From the NCBI RefSeq assembly GCF_014174305.1, contig NZ_JABEQH010000023.1, forward strand, positions 1-56,652: a stretch of 56,652 nt of DNA, in the 5' to 3' direction. Shown in pieces: positions 43,699 through 52,621 of this stretch. The notes below the pieces were generated by a model. The model saw nothing but the letters and a program-made list of their open reading frames with translations. It was not told where the DNA came from and searched no databases. The position numbers were made by a program, and so were the translations under genes. This DNA comes from Gluconacetobacter johannae (GTDB taxonomy: Bacteria > Pseudomonadota > Alphaproteobacteria > Acetobacterales > Acetobacteraceae). Each line of letters begins with the position of its first letter. Position 1 is the first letter of the stretch.

Positions 43699-44583
43699 AT
43701 GCCCACGAAACTGATCGCCGTGCTGATCGCGGTCAGCGAGGACCGCCCGATGGTGCTGACGCTGGAGGGGGGGCGGGTGCTGCCCTCCGGCCCGCTGGAG
43801 GCCGGGCACCGGTCGTTGCAGACCGGCCTGCGGCTGTGGGTCGAGCGGCAGACCGGGCATGCGCTGGGCCATGTCGAACAGCTTTACACCTTTGCCGACG
43901 CGCCGGACAACGATGCCGGCGACGAGCGCAGCGTGCTGATTTCCTACCTGGCGCTGACCCGCATCCATCGCGGGGAGCATGGCTGGCGCAACTGGTACGA
44001 CTATTTCCCGTGGGAGGACCAGACCGCCCCCGACGGCCGCGCCCTGGTCGCGCGGATCGCGGCGCGGCTGGAGGACTGGGCCCGCGCCGCGCCGCCGGCC
44101 CTGGGCGCCGTCCGCCGCCAGCGCATCGCCCTGACCTTCGGGCTGGAGGGGCTGGGCTGGGACGACGAGCTGGTGCTGCAACGCTATGAACTGCTGTGGG
44201 AGGCCGGGCTGGTGCCGGAATCGGCGCCGCCCGGAGGGGCGGCCGTGCGGGGCCAGGACATGGCGGGCGACGGGCGGCGCATCCTGGCCACCGCCATGGC
44301 GCGGCTGCGCGCCAAGATCCGCTATCGCCCCGTGATCTTCGAACTGATGCCCGACAGCTTCACGCTGCTGCACCTGCAACGCACGGTCGAGGCGGTGGCC
44401 GGGCAGGCCATGCACAAGCAGAATTTCCGCCGCCTGATTACCCAGCAGGACCTGGTGGAGGAAACGGCGGAGGTCGCCCCCGACACGCGCGGCCGCCCCG
44501 CCCGGCTGTTCCGTTTCCGGCGCGAGGTGATCGGGGCGCGGCGGATAGCCGGATCGAAACTCCCCCTCACCCGTCCCGTCTGA
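43699..44583 (+). CDS. nrtR: NAD biosynthesis transcriptional regulator NrtR
   Basis: 294 aa. The N-terminal half is a Nudix-like domain that lacks a clear catalytic Nudix box (GGRVLPSGPLEAGHRSLQTGLRLWVERQTG), and the C-terminal part (about 210-290) is a winged helix with FELMPDSFTLLHLQRTVEAV and NFRRLITQQDLVEET. This is the NrtR arrangement: a repressor of NAD biosynthesis genes that senses ADP-ribose-type ligands. AGGAGG precedes ATG 43699. It is followed by a 16-bp inverted repeat, a 35-bp palindrome and nadA-nadB-nadC, its obvious targets. Confidence 0.92.
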   Translation: MPTKLIAVLIAVSEDRPMVLTLEGGRVLPSGPLEAGHRSLQTGLRLWVERQTGHALGHVEQLYTFADAPDNDAGDERSVLISYLALTRIHRGEHGWRNWYDYFPWEDQTAPDGRALVARIAARLEDWARAAPPALGAVRRQRIALTFGLEGLGWDDELVLQRYELLWEAGLVPESAPPGGAAVRGQDMAGDGRRILATAMARLRAKIRYRPVIFELMPDSFTLLHLQRTVEAVAGQAMHKQNFRRLITQQDLVEETAEVAPDTRGRPARLFRFRREVIGARRIAGSKLPLTRPV

Positions 44584-44625
44584 AAACGCGGTTTGCCGGC
44601 GATCCGACGCGCGTTTTCAGACGGG
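44575..44625. terminator. 16-bp perfect inverted repeat over the end of nrtR
   Basis: CCCGTCTGAAAACGCG at 44575-44590 pairs with CGCGTTTTCAGACGGG at 44610-44625 across a 19-base loop. The left arm contains the nrtR stop codon. No U-tract follows. It may act as a terminator or mRNA-end hairpin that insulates nrtR from the nad operon. The loop and right arm contain TGCCGGCGATCCGACGCGC, which recurs inverted after nadC. Confidence 0.55.
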
Positions 44626-44756
44626 ACCCGGTCCGATATCTCGCCCCCCATGGACGGCGCCTTTCCAGCCTGGCGGGCGGGCTGGTCACAACGCTGTCAT
44701 GTCGATGCCTCTTGACGCGGCGCGCGCGCGGGCCAATCACAGGGGTGAACTGATGT

Positions 44757-44791
44757 GGCCTAATTATACTCATAACGAGCATAATTAGGCC
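44757..44791. promoter_or_regulatory. Probable NrtR operator upstream of nadABC
   Basis: A nearly perfect 35-bp palindrome: GGCCTAATTAT at 44757-44767 and ATAATTAGGCC at 44781-44791, with further CTC/GAG symmetry in the centre. It ends 13 bases before the nadA ATG at 44805 and contains a TATACT that could be a -10 element, so a bound repressor would block transcription. Adjacent nrtR makes NrtR the natural ligand. Confidence 0.78.
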
Positions 44792-44804
44792 GAGGGAGCC
44801 GTAC

Positions 44805-45788
44805 ATGTCCGAGACCCTGACCGCCTCGCCCCGCCTCGAAGCCCTGTACGACCGCGTCGCACGGGTCGTCCCCCGGATGGAGTGGGAGATGTTCGCCGAC
44901 GATATCGCGGCCATCCTCGACCTCAAGCGCCGGCATCGGGCGGTGATCCTGGCGCATAATTACCAGACGCCGGAAATCTTCCACTGCATCGCCGACATCC
45001 GGGGCGACAGCCTGGCCCTGGCGCGCGACGCCCAGGGGCTGGACGCCGACGTGATCGTCATGGCCGGGGTGCATTTCATGGCCGAGACCGCCAAGATGAT
45101 GAACCCGGACAAGACGGTGCTGATCCCGTCCCTGCAGGCCGGATGCTCGCTGGCGGATTCGATCACCGCGGCAGACGTGCGGGCGCTGAAGCGCGCCCAT
45201 CCGGGCGTGCCGGTCGTCACCTATGTCAACAGCACGGCCGAGGTGAAGGCCGAGAGCGATATCTGCTGCACCTCGGCCAACGCGCGGCACATCGTCGAGA
45301 GCCTGGGCGCGCCCCGCGTCATCATGATCCCCGACGAATATCTGGCGCAGAACGTCCAGAAGCAGACCGGGGTCGAGATCATCACCTGGGCCGGCCATTG
45401 CGAGGTGCACGAGCGCTTCACCCCGCAGGACATCCGCGACTGGCGCCGCGACAACCCCGGCGTCGCCGTGCTGGCCCATCCGGAATGCCCGCCCGGCGTC
45501 GTCGCCGAGGCCGATTTTTCCGGCTCGACGGCGGCGATGTCGGATTTCGTGGCGCACGGCGCGCACGACAAGGTCCTGCTGGTGACCGAATGCTCCATGA
45601 GCGACAACCTGGCGGCCGCCCATCCCGCCATTGATTTCGTGCGGCCCTGCAACCTGTGCCCGCACATGAAGCGCATCACCCTGCCCGCCATCCGCCACGC
45701 GCTGGAGAGCCTGACGCACGAGGTCACGATCCCGGCCCCTCTGCTGGCGGGCGGACGCCGCGCGGTGGAACGGATGCTGGCGGCATGA
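44805..45788 (+). CDS. nadA: Quinolinate synthase A
   Basis: 327 aa cytoplasmic 4Fe-4S enzyme condensing iminoaspartate with dihydroxyacetone phosphate to quinolinate, the second step of de novo NAD synthesis. Cluster cysteines fit Cys114 (LQAGCSLADS), Cys199 (WAGHCEVHERF) and Cys285 (CNLCPHMK). VILAHNYQTPEI and VTYVNSTAEVKAESD are substrate-binding motifs. First gene of the nadA-nadB-nadC operon under the palindromic operator; its stop overlaps the nadB start (ATGA). Confidence 0.97.
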   Translation: MSETLTASPRLEALYDRVARVVPRMEWEMFADDIAAILDLKRRHRAVILAHNYQTPEIFHCIADIRGDSLALARDAQGLDADVIVMAGVHFMAETAKMMNPDKTVLIPSLQAGCSLADSITAADVRALKRAHPGVPVVTYVNSTAEVKAESDICCTSANARHIVESLGAPRVIMIPDEYLAQNVQKQTGVEIITWAGHCEVHERFTPQDIRDWRRDNPGVAVLAHPECPPGVVAEADFSGSTAAMSDFVAHGAHDKVLLVTECSMSDNLAAAHPAIDFVRPCNLCPHMKRITLPAIRHALESLTHEVTIPAPLLAGGRRAVERMLAA

Positions 45789-47344
45789 CCGACCTTGCCG
45801 CCCTTGCCGGGCGACCGGTCATTGCCGGGGCCGGCCTGGCCGGCCTGGCGACCGCCCTGCTGATGGACCGGCCGTGCGTGGTGCTGTCGCCCGCGCCGCT
45901 GGCCGCCGATGCCGCCAGCACCCTGGCGCAGGGCGGCATCGCCGCCGCAATCGGCCCGGACGACACGCCCGAACTGCATGCGCGCGACACGCTGGCCGCG
46001 GGCGCGGGGCTGTGTGACCCGGTGGCGGTGGAGGCCATCACGCGGGCGGGGCCGGACGCCGTGGCGGCGCTGGCCGGGCTGGGGGTGGCGTTCGACCGCC
46101 GGCCCGACGGCAGGCCCGACCTGCATCTGGAGGCCGCCCATTCCCGCCCGCGCATCGCCCATGCCAACGGCGACGGCACGGGGGCCGAGATCATGCGCGC
46201 GCTGGTCGCCCGCGTCCGCGCCACGCCGCGCATCGCCGTGCTGGAGGGCGCGGCCCTGCGCCGGGTGGTGGTCGCGGACGGGCGCGTGGCCGGCGTGCTG
46301 GCCACGCGCGCCGGGCAGGCGGTGACCATCCCGACCGCCGCCTGCGTGATCGCCACCGGCGGAGTCGGCGCGCTGTTTCCCACCACGACCAGCCCGGCCG
46401 GCGGGCTGGGGTCCGGCCTGGCCTGCGCCGCGCGCGCCGGGGCGACCCTGCGCGACATGGAATTCGTGCAGTTCCACCCGACGGCCCTGGACCCGTCGGC
46501 CCTGGATTCGGCGGCCCCGCACGCCGGCCACGCGCCGCGCGCGCTGGTCAGCGAGGCGGTGCGCGGCGCAGGCGCGCTGCTGATCGACGAGACCGGGGCC
46601 CGCTTCACCGACGAACTGGCCCCGCGCGATGTCGTGGCGCGGGCCATCCAGGCGCATCTGGCGGCCGGGCACCGCGTCCTGCTGGATGCCCGCGCGGCGA
46701 CGCACGGGCAGTTCGCGCGGCATTTCCCCGGCATCGCGCGGGCCTGCCTGGCCCATGGGATCGACCCCGACCGCGACCCCATCCCGGTCCGTCCGGCCGC
46801 GCATTACCATATGGGCGGCATCGAGACCGACCTGCACGGCCGGACGTCGGTGCCGGGCCTGTGGGCCTGCGGCGAGGCCGCATCCACCGGCCTGCATGGC
46901 GCCAACCGCCTGGCCAGCAATTCGCTGCTGGAAGCCTTCGTCTGCGGCGGCTTCGTCGCGTGCGACCTGGACGGGGCATCCCTGCCGCTCCCCGGCCCGG
47001 TGTCGGCGCAGGACATCGCCCCGCCCCAGGCGGCGCACCTGGCCGATGTGCGCGCGCTGGTCGGACGCGCCGCCGGCATCCTGCGCGACGCCGATGGCCT
47101 GCGCCGGGCGGCCCGCGCCCTGGCGCCGCATGTGCCGCATGACGACCATGCCCTGGTCGGCGCGCTGCTGTGCCTGACCGCGCTGGAGCGGCACGAGAGC
47201 CGGGGCGGCCATTACCGGACCGATTACCCGGACACCGCACCCGTTACCGTCACCAGCCGTATCACCCTGGCGCGGGCGTGGCCCACCCTGGCGGCCCTGG
47301 CCGCGCCCGTCGCCCGCCTTCCTTCAGGAGCCCTGATCTCATGA
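45785..47344 (+). CDS. nadB: L-aspartate oxidase
   Basis: 519 aa flavoprotein oxidising L-aspartate to iminoaspartate. FAD motif [18 protein letters not shown] at the N-terminus, TLAQGGIAAAIG, the catalytic-region EFVQFHPTALD, RPAAHYHMGGI and the C-terminal CGEAASTGLHGANRLASNS are those of NadB. Joined to nadA and nadC by ATGA overlaps, so the three enzymes of quinolinate and nicotinate mononucleotide formation are coupled. Confidence 0.96.
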   Translation: MTDLAALAGRPVIAGAGLAGLATALLMDRPCVVLSPAPLAADAASTLAQGGIAAAIGPDDTPELHARDTLAAGAGLCDPVAVEAITRAGPDAVAALAGLGVAFDRRPDGRPDLHLEAAHSRPRIAHANGDGTGAEIMRALVARVRATPRIAVLEGAALRRVVVADGRVAGVLATRAGQAVTIPTAACVIATGGVGALFPTTTSPAGGLGSGLACAARAGATLRDMEFVQFHPTALDPSALDSAAPHAGHAPRALVSEAVRGAGALLIDETGARFTDELAPRDVVARAIQAHLAAGHRVLLDARAATHGQFARHFPGIARACLAHGIDPDRDPIPVRPAAHYHMGGIETDLHGRTSVPGLWACGEAASTGLHGANRLASNSLLEAFVCGGFVACDLDGASLPLPGPVSAQDIAPPQAAHLADVRALVGRAAGILRDADGLRRAARALAPHVPHDDHALVGALLCLTALERHESRGGHYRTDYPDTAPVTVTSRITLARAWPTLAALAAPVARLPSGALIS

Positions 47345-48201
47345 CGCCGCTGCCCGATTTCATGCTCGAACCCCTGGTGCGCGCCGGCCTGCTGGAAGAT
47401 TTCGGCTGCGGCGGCGACCTGACCACCGACGCCCTGGCCGCGCCGGGCCAGATCCTGCACACCGCCCTGGTCGCACGGCAGGACGGCGTGGTGGCCGGCC
47501 TGTCGCTGGCCCGGCTGGCCTTCACGCTGATCGACCCCGCCGTGCGCTTCACGGTCGAACGCCCTGACGGCAGCACCGTCGCGCCCGGCACATGCATCGC
47601 GCGCGTCGTCGGCGCCGCGCCGGCGATTCTGGGCGGCGAGCGGGTGGCGCTGAATTTCCTGTCGCATCTCAGCGGCATCGCCACGGCGACGGCCGGAATC
47701 GTCCGCGCCGTCGCGGGCACCCGCGCGCGCGTCTGCTGCACGCGAAAGACGCTGCCGGGGATGCGCGCGATCCAGAAATACGCCGTGCGGGCCGGGGGAG
47801 GATCCAACCACCGCTTCCGCCTGGACGATGCGATCCTCATCAAGGACAACCACATCGCCCTGGCCGGCGGCAGCGTGCGCGCGGCCCTGGACGCCGCCCG
47901 CGCCCGCGCCGGCCATCTGGTCAGCATCGAGCTGGAGGTCGATACGCTGGACCAGTTGGCCGAAGCGTTGCAGGCCGGCGGCGCGGACGTGTTCCTGCTG
48001 GACAACATGACGCCCGCCCAGTTGCGCGACGCGGTGGCGATGGTGGCCGGTCGCGCCCTGACCGAGGCCTCGGGCGGCATCACCCCCGACACCGCCGCCG
48101 CCATCGCGGCGACCGGGGTCGATATCCTGTCGCTGGGATGGCTGACGCATACGGTGCGCGCCCTGGATATCGGGCTGGATTACGACAGCCGGGGCATGTA
48201 G
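47341..48201 (+). CDS. nadC: Nicotinate-nucleotide pyrophosphorylase (carboxylating), quinolinate phosphoribosyltransferase
   Basis: 286 aa. It turns quinolinate and phosphoribosyl pyrophosphate into nicotinate mononucleotide. Signature segments: LLEDFGCGGDLTTDAL, NFLSHLSGIATAT, CTRKTLPGMRAIQKYAV (basic substrate loop), HRFRLDDAILIKDNHI and VEVDTL, near the end EASGGITPDTAA. Last gene of the operon; the stop is followed at once by a 19-base sequence that is the inverse of one after nrtR. Confidence 0.97.
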   Translation: MTPLPDFMLEPLVRAGLLEDFGCGGDLTTDALAAPGQILHTALVARQDGVVAGLSLARLAFTLIDPAVRFTVERPDGSTVAPGTCIARVVGAAPAILGGERVALNFLSHLSGIATATAGIVRAVAGTRARVCCTRKTLPGMRAIQKYAVRAGGGSNHRFRLDDAILIKDNHIALAGGSVRAALDAARARAGHLVSIELEVDTLDQLAEALQAGGADVFLLDNMTPAQLRDAVAMVAGRALTEASGGITPDTAAAIAATGVDILSLGWLTHTVRALDIGLDYDSRGM

Positions 48202-48220
48202 GCGCGTCGGATCGCCGGCA
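48202..48220 (-). repeat. 19-bp sequence inverted relative to 44594-44612, flanking the nad operon
   Basis: GCGCGTCGGATCGCCGGCA is the exact reverse complement of TGCCGGCGATCCGACGCGC at 44594-44612. The pair brackets nadA-nadB-nadC. A related GCCGGCGATCCG also occurs near 50500, so this may be a second small dispersed repeat. Confidence 0.65.
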
Positions 48221-48242
48221 GGCGGCCTTGTGAGACAGCCTC

Positions 48243-49613
48243 TCAGGACGCCGCCCGGTCGTGGCGCAGGCCGGGCGCGCGTCCGGCGGCGATTTCCACC
48301 CGGTTGCGGCCGCGTTCCTTGGCGCTGTAAAGCGCCATGTCGGCGCGCGCCAGCGGATCGCCGGCGTGGGTGTCCCACGCGGTGATGTCCGAAATGCCGA
48401 TGCTGACGGTGAAGTCGATCGCCCGGCCCCGCACGATGGCCGGGTTGGCCGCGACCCTGCGGCGCAGCCTCCTGGCGAAAAGTTCGGCCTGCGCCAGGTC
48501 GGCGCCCGGCAGGCAGGCGGCGAATTCCTCGCCGCCCAGCCGGCCGGCGCTGTCGGTCACGCGCAATGTCGTACGCAACATCGTGGCGAAATGGCGGATC
48601 ACCGCGTCGCCGACCGTATGGCCGTATGTATCGTTGATGATCTTGAAATGGTCGATGTCGATCATCAGCACGGCCGCGCGGCTGTCGTCCCCCTCGCCGC
48701 CCGCCGCGTAGCAGTCGCCCTGGCAGGTCGCGGCCCGGCTGACGCCCTGGAAGGCCTCGTCCAGCCGTTCGGCGAAGGCGCGCCGGTTGGGCAGCTGGGT
48801 CAGATGGTCGATGCACGCCAGGTCCTTCAGTTCCTGTTCCACGCGCTTGTGCTCGGTCACGTCGACAACCAGGCCGTGCCACAGGATGCCGCCGTCCTTC
48901 TGGCGGACCGGGTGGGCGTCGATCTTCCGCCAGCGCAGGCCATGGACGGGCAGCAGCACGCGGAACGTGCAGTGCCACGGCGCCAGGTCGGCGGCCGAGG
49001 CCGCGCGCGTGGCACGGTAGAGATCCAGATCCTCGGGGTGGATGCGTGCTTCCAGCGGGGCGACGGTCGTGGCCACCTGCCGGGGCAGGAGTTCGAAAAT
49101 ATCCGCGATCCGCATGCTGGCATAGGACAGGCAGGCGGCGCCGTCGGCGGCCTGGCGGTACTGGAAGACCAGGCCGGGGATTTCGTTCGTCAGGTTGGCG
49201 ATCAGGTCCCGGCTGGTCCGCAGTTCCTCGGCCAGCAGGCGCATCGAGGTGATGTCGGTGGTCGTCCCCACCATCCGCAGGGGCCGGCCGGCGGCGTCGC
49301 GTTCGATGGCGCGGCCACGGCTGAGGACCCATTTATAGGCGCCGTCCTTGCAGCGCAGCCGGTGTTCGACCTCGTAGCCCGGACTTCGTCCCTCGAAATG
49401 GGCCTGCATGGTCGCCTGCACATAGGCCAGATCGTCGGGATGCACGCGGTCGTAGCTGTCCTCGATCCGGTTCGAGACCTCGTCGGGCCGATAGCCCAGC
49501 AGTTCGGCCCAGCCCTGCGAATAACGGATTTCCCCGGTGGCGATGTTGCGGTCCCAGATGCCGGTCCCACTGCCCGCGATCGCCTGGGCCATGATATCCG
49601 CGAAATCCTGCAC
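48243..49613 (-). CDS. PAS-PAS-GGDEF diguanylate cyclase
   Basis: 456 aa from GTG 49613; ATG 49592 is an alternative. PAS about 10-125 (TGIWDRNIATGEIRYSQGW, PDEVSNRIEDSYDRVHPDD), second PAS/PAC about 140-260, GGDEF about 275-445. The active site GGEEF is intact and preceded by the inhibitory-site RxxD (RVTDSAGRLGGEEF), so it should make c-di-GMP with product feedback. No membrane segment is visible, so the enzyme is cytoplasmic. The GGDEF domain carries an insert (about 305-325) with extra Cys and Gly after AFQGV. It converges with nadC and has no partner. The stimulus is unknown. Confidence 0.92.
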   Translation of the reverse strand: MQDFADIMAQAIAGSGTGIWDRNIATGEIRYSQGWAELLGYRPDEVSNRIEDSYDRVHPDDLAYVQATMQAHFEGRSPGYEVEHRLRCKDGAYKWVLSRGRAIERDAAGRPLRMVGTTTDITSMRLLAEELRTSRDLIANLTNEIPGLVFQYRQAADGAACLSYASMRIADIFELLPRQVATTVAPLEARIHPEDLDLYRATRAASAADLAPWHCTFRVLLPVHGLRWRKIDAHPVRQKDGGILWHGLVVDVTEHKRVEQELKDLACIDHLTQLPNRRAFAERLDEAFQGVSRAATCQGDCYAAGGEGDDSRAAVLMIDIDHFKIINDTYGHTVGDAVIRHFATMLRTTLRVTDSAGRLGGEEFAACLPGADLAQAELFARRLRRRVAANPAIVRGRAIDFTVSIGISDITAWDTHAGDPLARADMALYSAKERGRNRVEIAAGRAPGLRHDRAAS

Positions 49614-49709
49614 CTGCTCGACGTCCCCCCGGTACGTGTCGGCCCGATCATAACGACATGCGGCCGCCTACCGCAACGCCGCACGGCCCGCCATGGCAGG
49701 GAACACGGT

Positions 49710-50387
49710 TCAGGGAAGGTCTTTGTGGAGGTCTTCCATCGTATCGCGGATATGCTGGGCCACCTGTCGTTCCACCAGGTCGGCATCGCCCCCCAGCCAG
49801 GTCTCCAGCAGCGCCTGGTGGGCGATGTGGGCGCGTTCGTAGCGGTCCTCGGACCGCAGATGGAAGCGGATATACCGGTCGGCCAGGACGTTGATCCGTT
49901 CGACGAAGGACATCGTCAGCGTCCCGGCGCCGGGCTGGATCAGCGCCAGGTGGAAGGCGCGGTTGTAGGCGCCGGTATCCGGGTCGTCATGGCGTTCCGC
50001 CCGGCGCAGGCGGGTCAGGGCCATCCGGGCGGCGCTGTGATCGGCGGCGGTGGCCATGCGGCAGCCCCGGGCGGCGGCGGGCGGTTCCAGTTGCAGGCGC
50101 AGGATGAAGACTTCCTCGGCCTCGGCCGAGGACAGGGTGCTGACCGAGAAGCCGCGATTGGGATGGGACAGGACCAGCCCGTCCTGCTCCAGCCGGGCCA
50201 GGGCCTCGCGCAGCGGAATCTTGCTGACGCCCAGTTCGGTGGCGATCGTATCCTGGCGGATCGGATCGCCGTCCGGCAGGGCGCCGCTGAGGATTCGGTC
50301 GCGAATCAGGTAATACAGCTGATCCGAAATGGTCCGGATCGTCAGCGGACGGTCGGCGATCGCGGGCAGGGGTTTGCCTATGGGCAT
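49710..50387 (-). CDS. GntR family transcriptional regulator (FCD subfamily) of the hydroxyproline genes
   Basis: 225 aa from ATG 50387 (AGGAGG 12 bases upstream); an ATG at 50465 would add a poorly conserved extension. Winged helix about 15-80 (SDQLYYLIRDRILSGALPDG, ELGVSKIPLREALARLEQDGLV) and FCD domain about 90-215. It is the last gene of the leftward set formed by the deaminase, the epimerase and this regulator, and probably acts on the divergent promoter at 52593-52685. Confidence 0.87.
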   Translation of the reverse strand: MPIGKPLPAIADRPLTIRTISDQLYYLIRDRILSGALPDGDPIRQDTIATELGVSKIPLREALARLEQDGLVLSHPNRGFSVSTLSSAEAEEVFILRLQLEPPAAARGCRMATAADHSAARMALTRLRRAERHDDPDTGAYNRAFHLALIQPGAGTLTMSFVERINVLADRYIRFHLRSEDRYERAHIAHQALLETWLGGDADLVERQVAQHIRDTMEDLHKDLP

Positions 50388-50562
50388 GTGGGGAAGCAAC
50401 CTCCTGGCAGCGCGGAAAAACCGGAGCCGGCCCGTTTGCCATCGGGCCGGCCCCATTTTCATCAAGGGAGCCGAAAGCGTGTTTCGGAAGCGGGTCCGCC
50501 GGCGATCCGGGGCATCGCGCCCTGCGGGATACGACAGAATGACCTTGCCTGACAGACCCGCT

Positions 50563-50587
50563 TACAAAACAATTCTGACCGGTCAGA
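50563..50587 (-). terminator. Terminator-like palindrome at the end of the epimerase gene
   Basis: TCTGACCGGTCAGA (50574-50587) is a perfect 14-bp palindrome overlapping the stop codon; on the minus strand it is followed by ATTGTTTTG. It would separate the epimerase gene from the gntR gene downstream, which starts 195 bases further on. Confidence 0.5.
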
Positions 50588-51578
50588 CAATCTGGAAACC
50601 CTGCCAGAAGACGTCCTCGCGGTCGATCCAGATTGTGTTCAGGCCGGTCGAAATCGCGCTGCCGGTAATCAGGGGCACGATCGCCGGCCGGCCGGCGAGG
50701 TCGGTTTCGCAGTCGATCGCACCGATGAAACGGCTGCGGATGAAGCTGTCATGCGCGAAGCGGGCGCCGACCTTCAATTCGCCACGACCCCACAGATGCG
50801 CCAGACGGGCGGACGTGCCGGTGCCGCAGGGGCTGCGGTCGATGGCGCGATCGCCGTAGAACACGGCGTTGCGGCCCTGCCCCGGCGCGTCGCCCGGTTC
50901 GGCCCACAGCACATGGCTGACGCCGGCGATGGTCGGGTCCAGCGGATGGACGGGGTGGCAGGCGGCCCGCACGGCCGCGCGCACCCGCGGGCTGAGCTCC
51001 AGGATACGCTGCGCGCCCAGTTCGTCGAGGGTGCGATAGGGGCCCTGGGGTTCGACGATGGCGTAGAAATTGCCCCCGTAGGCGACATCGACCACCATCG
51101 GGCCGAATCCGGGTACGTCGATTTCGACCCCGGTCGCCGCGACATAGGCCGGGACGTTGCGGATGGTGACCGAGGTCACGCGCCCGCCCTCGGTCGTGTA
51201 GGAGACGCCGATGGTGCCGGCCGGGACCTCCAGCGTCAGGCGGCCGGGTTCACGCGGGACGATCAGCCCGTGCTCCAGCGCGAAGGTGACCAGCCCGATC
51301 GTGCCATGCCCGCACATGGGCAGGCAGCCGCTGGTTTCGATGAACAGGAGGCCGGCGTCGGTGTCCGGCCGGGTGGGGGGATAGATGAACCCGCCCGACA
51401 TCATGTCATGTCCGCGCGGTTCGAAGCACAGGCCGGTGCGGATCCAGTCGAAGCGGGCCAGGAAATCCTGCCGGCGTTCGCTCATGGACGTGCCGCGCAG
51501 CAGGGGCGCGCCGCCGGCGACCAGCCGGACCGGGTTGCCCGCCGTATGTCCATCGACGCAGAAGAAAGTATGACGCAT
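50583..51578 (-). CDS. 4-hydroxyproline 2-epimerase (proline racemase family)
   Basis: 331 aa. Both catalytic cysteines of the two-base mechanism are present: Cys89 in MCGHGTIG and Cys251 in DRSPCGTGTSAR. Having Cys rather than Thr or Ser at these positions favours the epimerase over trans-3-hydroxyproline dehydratase. It converts trans-4-hydroxy-L-proline to cis-4-hydroxy-D-proline, which the divergent dehydrogenase can oxidise. It is encoded 123 bases after the deaminase gene. Proline racemase is less likely given the context. Confidence 0.88.
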   Translation of the reverse strand: MRHTFFCVDGHTAGNPVRLVAGGAPLLRGTSMSERRQDFLARFDWIRTGLCFEPRGHDMMSGGFIYPPTRPDTDAGLLFIETSGCLPMCGHGTIGLVTFALEHGLIVPREPGRLTLEVPAGTIGVSYTTEGGRVTSVTIRNVPAYVAATGVEIDVPGFGPMVVDVAYGGNFYAIVEPQGPYRTLDELGAQRILELSPRVRAAVRAACHPVHPLDPTIAGVSHVLWAEPGDAPGQGRNAVFYGDRAIDRSPCGTGTSARLAHLWGRGELKVGARFAHDSFIRSRFIGAIDCETDLAGRPAIVPLITGSAISTGLNTIWIDREDVFWQGFQIV

Positions 51579-51701
51579 CGCGTGCCCCCTGGTCCGGATG
51601 GGATGGTCCGGCCGCTGGCCGGGCCGGTGTGCCCGAGGTTAGAAGAACGACCTGTCCACGATCATGGAGCCGCCATGGAACCCGCCTGCCCCGGACCGAA
51701 A

Positions 51702-52592
51702 TCAGCCACAGGGACGGGTGGCGGCGGCGCGTTCGACCATCGCCGTGACCGCCGCCCGGCGGGCGCCGGACAGCGGCAGGCGCGGCATGCGTACCCGCTC
51801 GCTGCCGCGTCCCATGATCTGTTCGGCCAGCTTGATGGCCTGCACCAGGTCGTGTTCGGCATCGAGGTGCAGCAGCGGCATGAACCAGCGATAGATCGCC
51901 AGCGCCCGTTCCATGTCGCCCTGGGCCAGGGCCGCGACCAGCGCCACGGATTCCTGGGGGAAGGCGCTGGTCAGGCCCGAGATCCAGCCCTGCGCCCCCA
52001 GCATCAGCCCTTCCAGGGCGACGTCGTCCAGCCCCGCCATCAGCACGAAGCGGTCGCCGAACGCATTGAGCAGGTCGGTATAGCGGCAGGTGTTGGCCGA
52101 GCTTTCCTTGACCGCCACGATCGTCCGGATCGCGGCCAGCCGTTCCAGCACCGGCAGGGTGATGTTCACCCGGTAGGCGGTGGGGTTGTTGTACAGCATG
52201 ATCGGCAGGTCGGACGCTGCCGCGACGGTGGAGAAATGGGCTTCGAGTTCGGCCTCGGTGGGGACGTAGACCATGGCGGGTAGCACCATCAGCGCGTCGG
52301 CGCCGATGCGCGCGGCGTCGGCGGCGAAGCGCGCGGCACGGGCGGTGGTCAGTTCCGACACGCCGACGATGATGGGCACGCGCCGGTCCACGACCTCGCA
52401 CGCCGCGCGGAGAAGGGTTCGTTTCTCCTCGGGTTCCAGCGAATTGTTCTCGCCGCAGGTGCCCATGACCACCAGGCCGTGCACCCCGTCGCGCACCAGC
52501 GCGTCCAGCACGCCCTGCGTCGCCGCGATGTCGATCGCACCATCCGCCGCGAACTGTGTCGTCGCGGCGGGGAATACGCCTGTCCACTTCAT
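51702..52592 (-). CDS. DapA-family lyase, probable 1-pyrroline-4-hydroxy-2-carboxylate deaminase
   Basis: 296 aa TIM-barrel of the dihydrodipicolinate synthase family. Schiff-base Lys in IVAVKESS, the assisting Tyr in LPIMLYNNPTAYRV, and VMGTCGENNSL are present. In hydroxyproline degradation this enzyme turns 1-pyrroline-4-hydroxy-2-carboxylate into 2-oxoglutarate semialdehyde with loss of ammonia. The assignment depends on its neighbours, the epimerase and D-amino-acid dehydrogenase, since the fold is shared by many aldolases. First gene of the leftward set. Confidence 0.85.
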   Translation of the reverse strand: MKWTGVFPAATTQFAADGAIDIAATQGVLDALVRDGVHGLVVMGTCGENNSLEPEEKRTLLRAACEVVDRRVPIIVGVSELTTARAARFAADAARIGADALMVLPAMVYVPTEAELEAHFSTVAAASDLPIMLYNNPTAYRVNITLPVLERLAAIRTIVAVKESSANTCRYTDLLNAFGDRFVLMAGLDDVALEGLMLGAQGWISGLTSAFPQESVALVAALAQGDMERALAIYRWFMPLLHLDAEHDLVQAIKLAEQIMGRGSERVRMPRLPLSGARRAAVTAMVERAAATRPCG

Positions 52593-52621
52593 CGTGCGCC
52601 TCGCTTGCTTTCGATTTTGTT

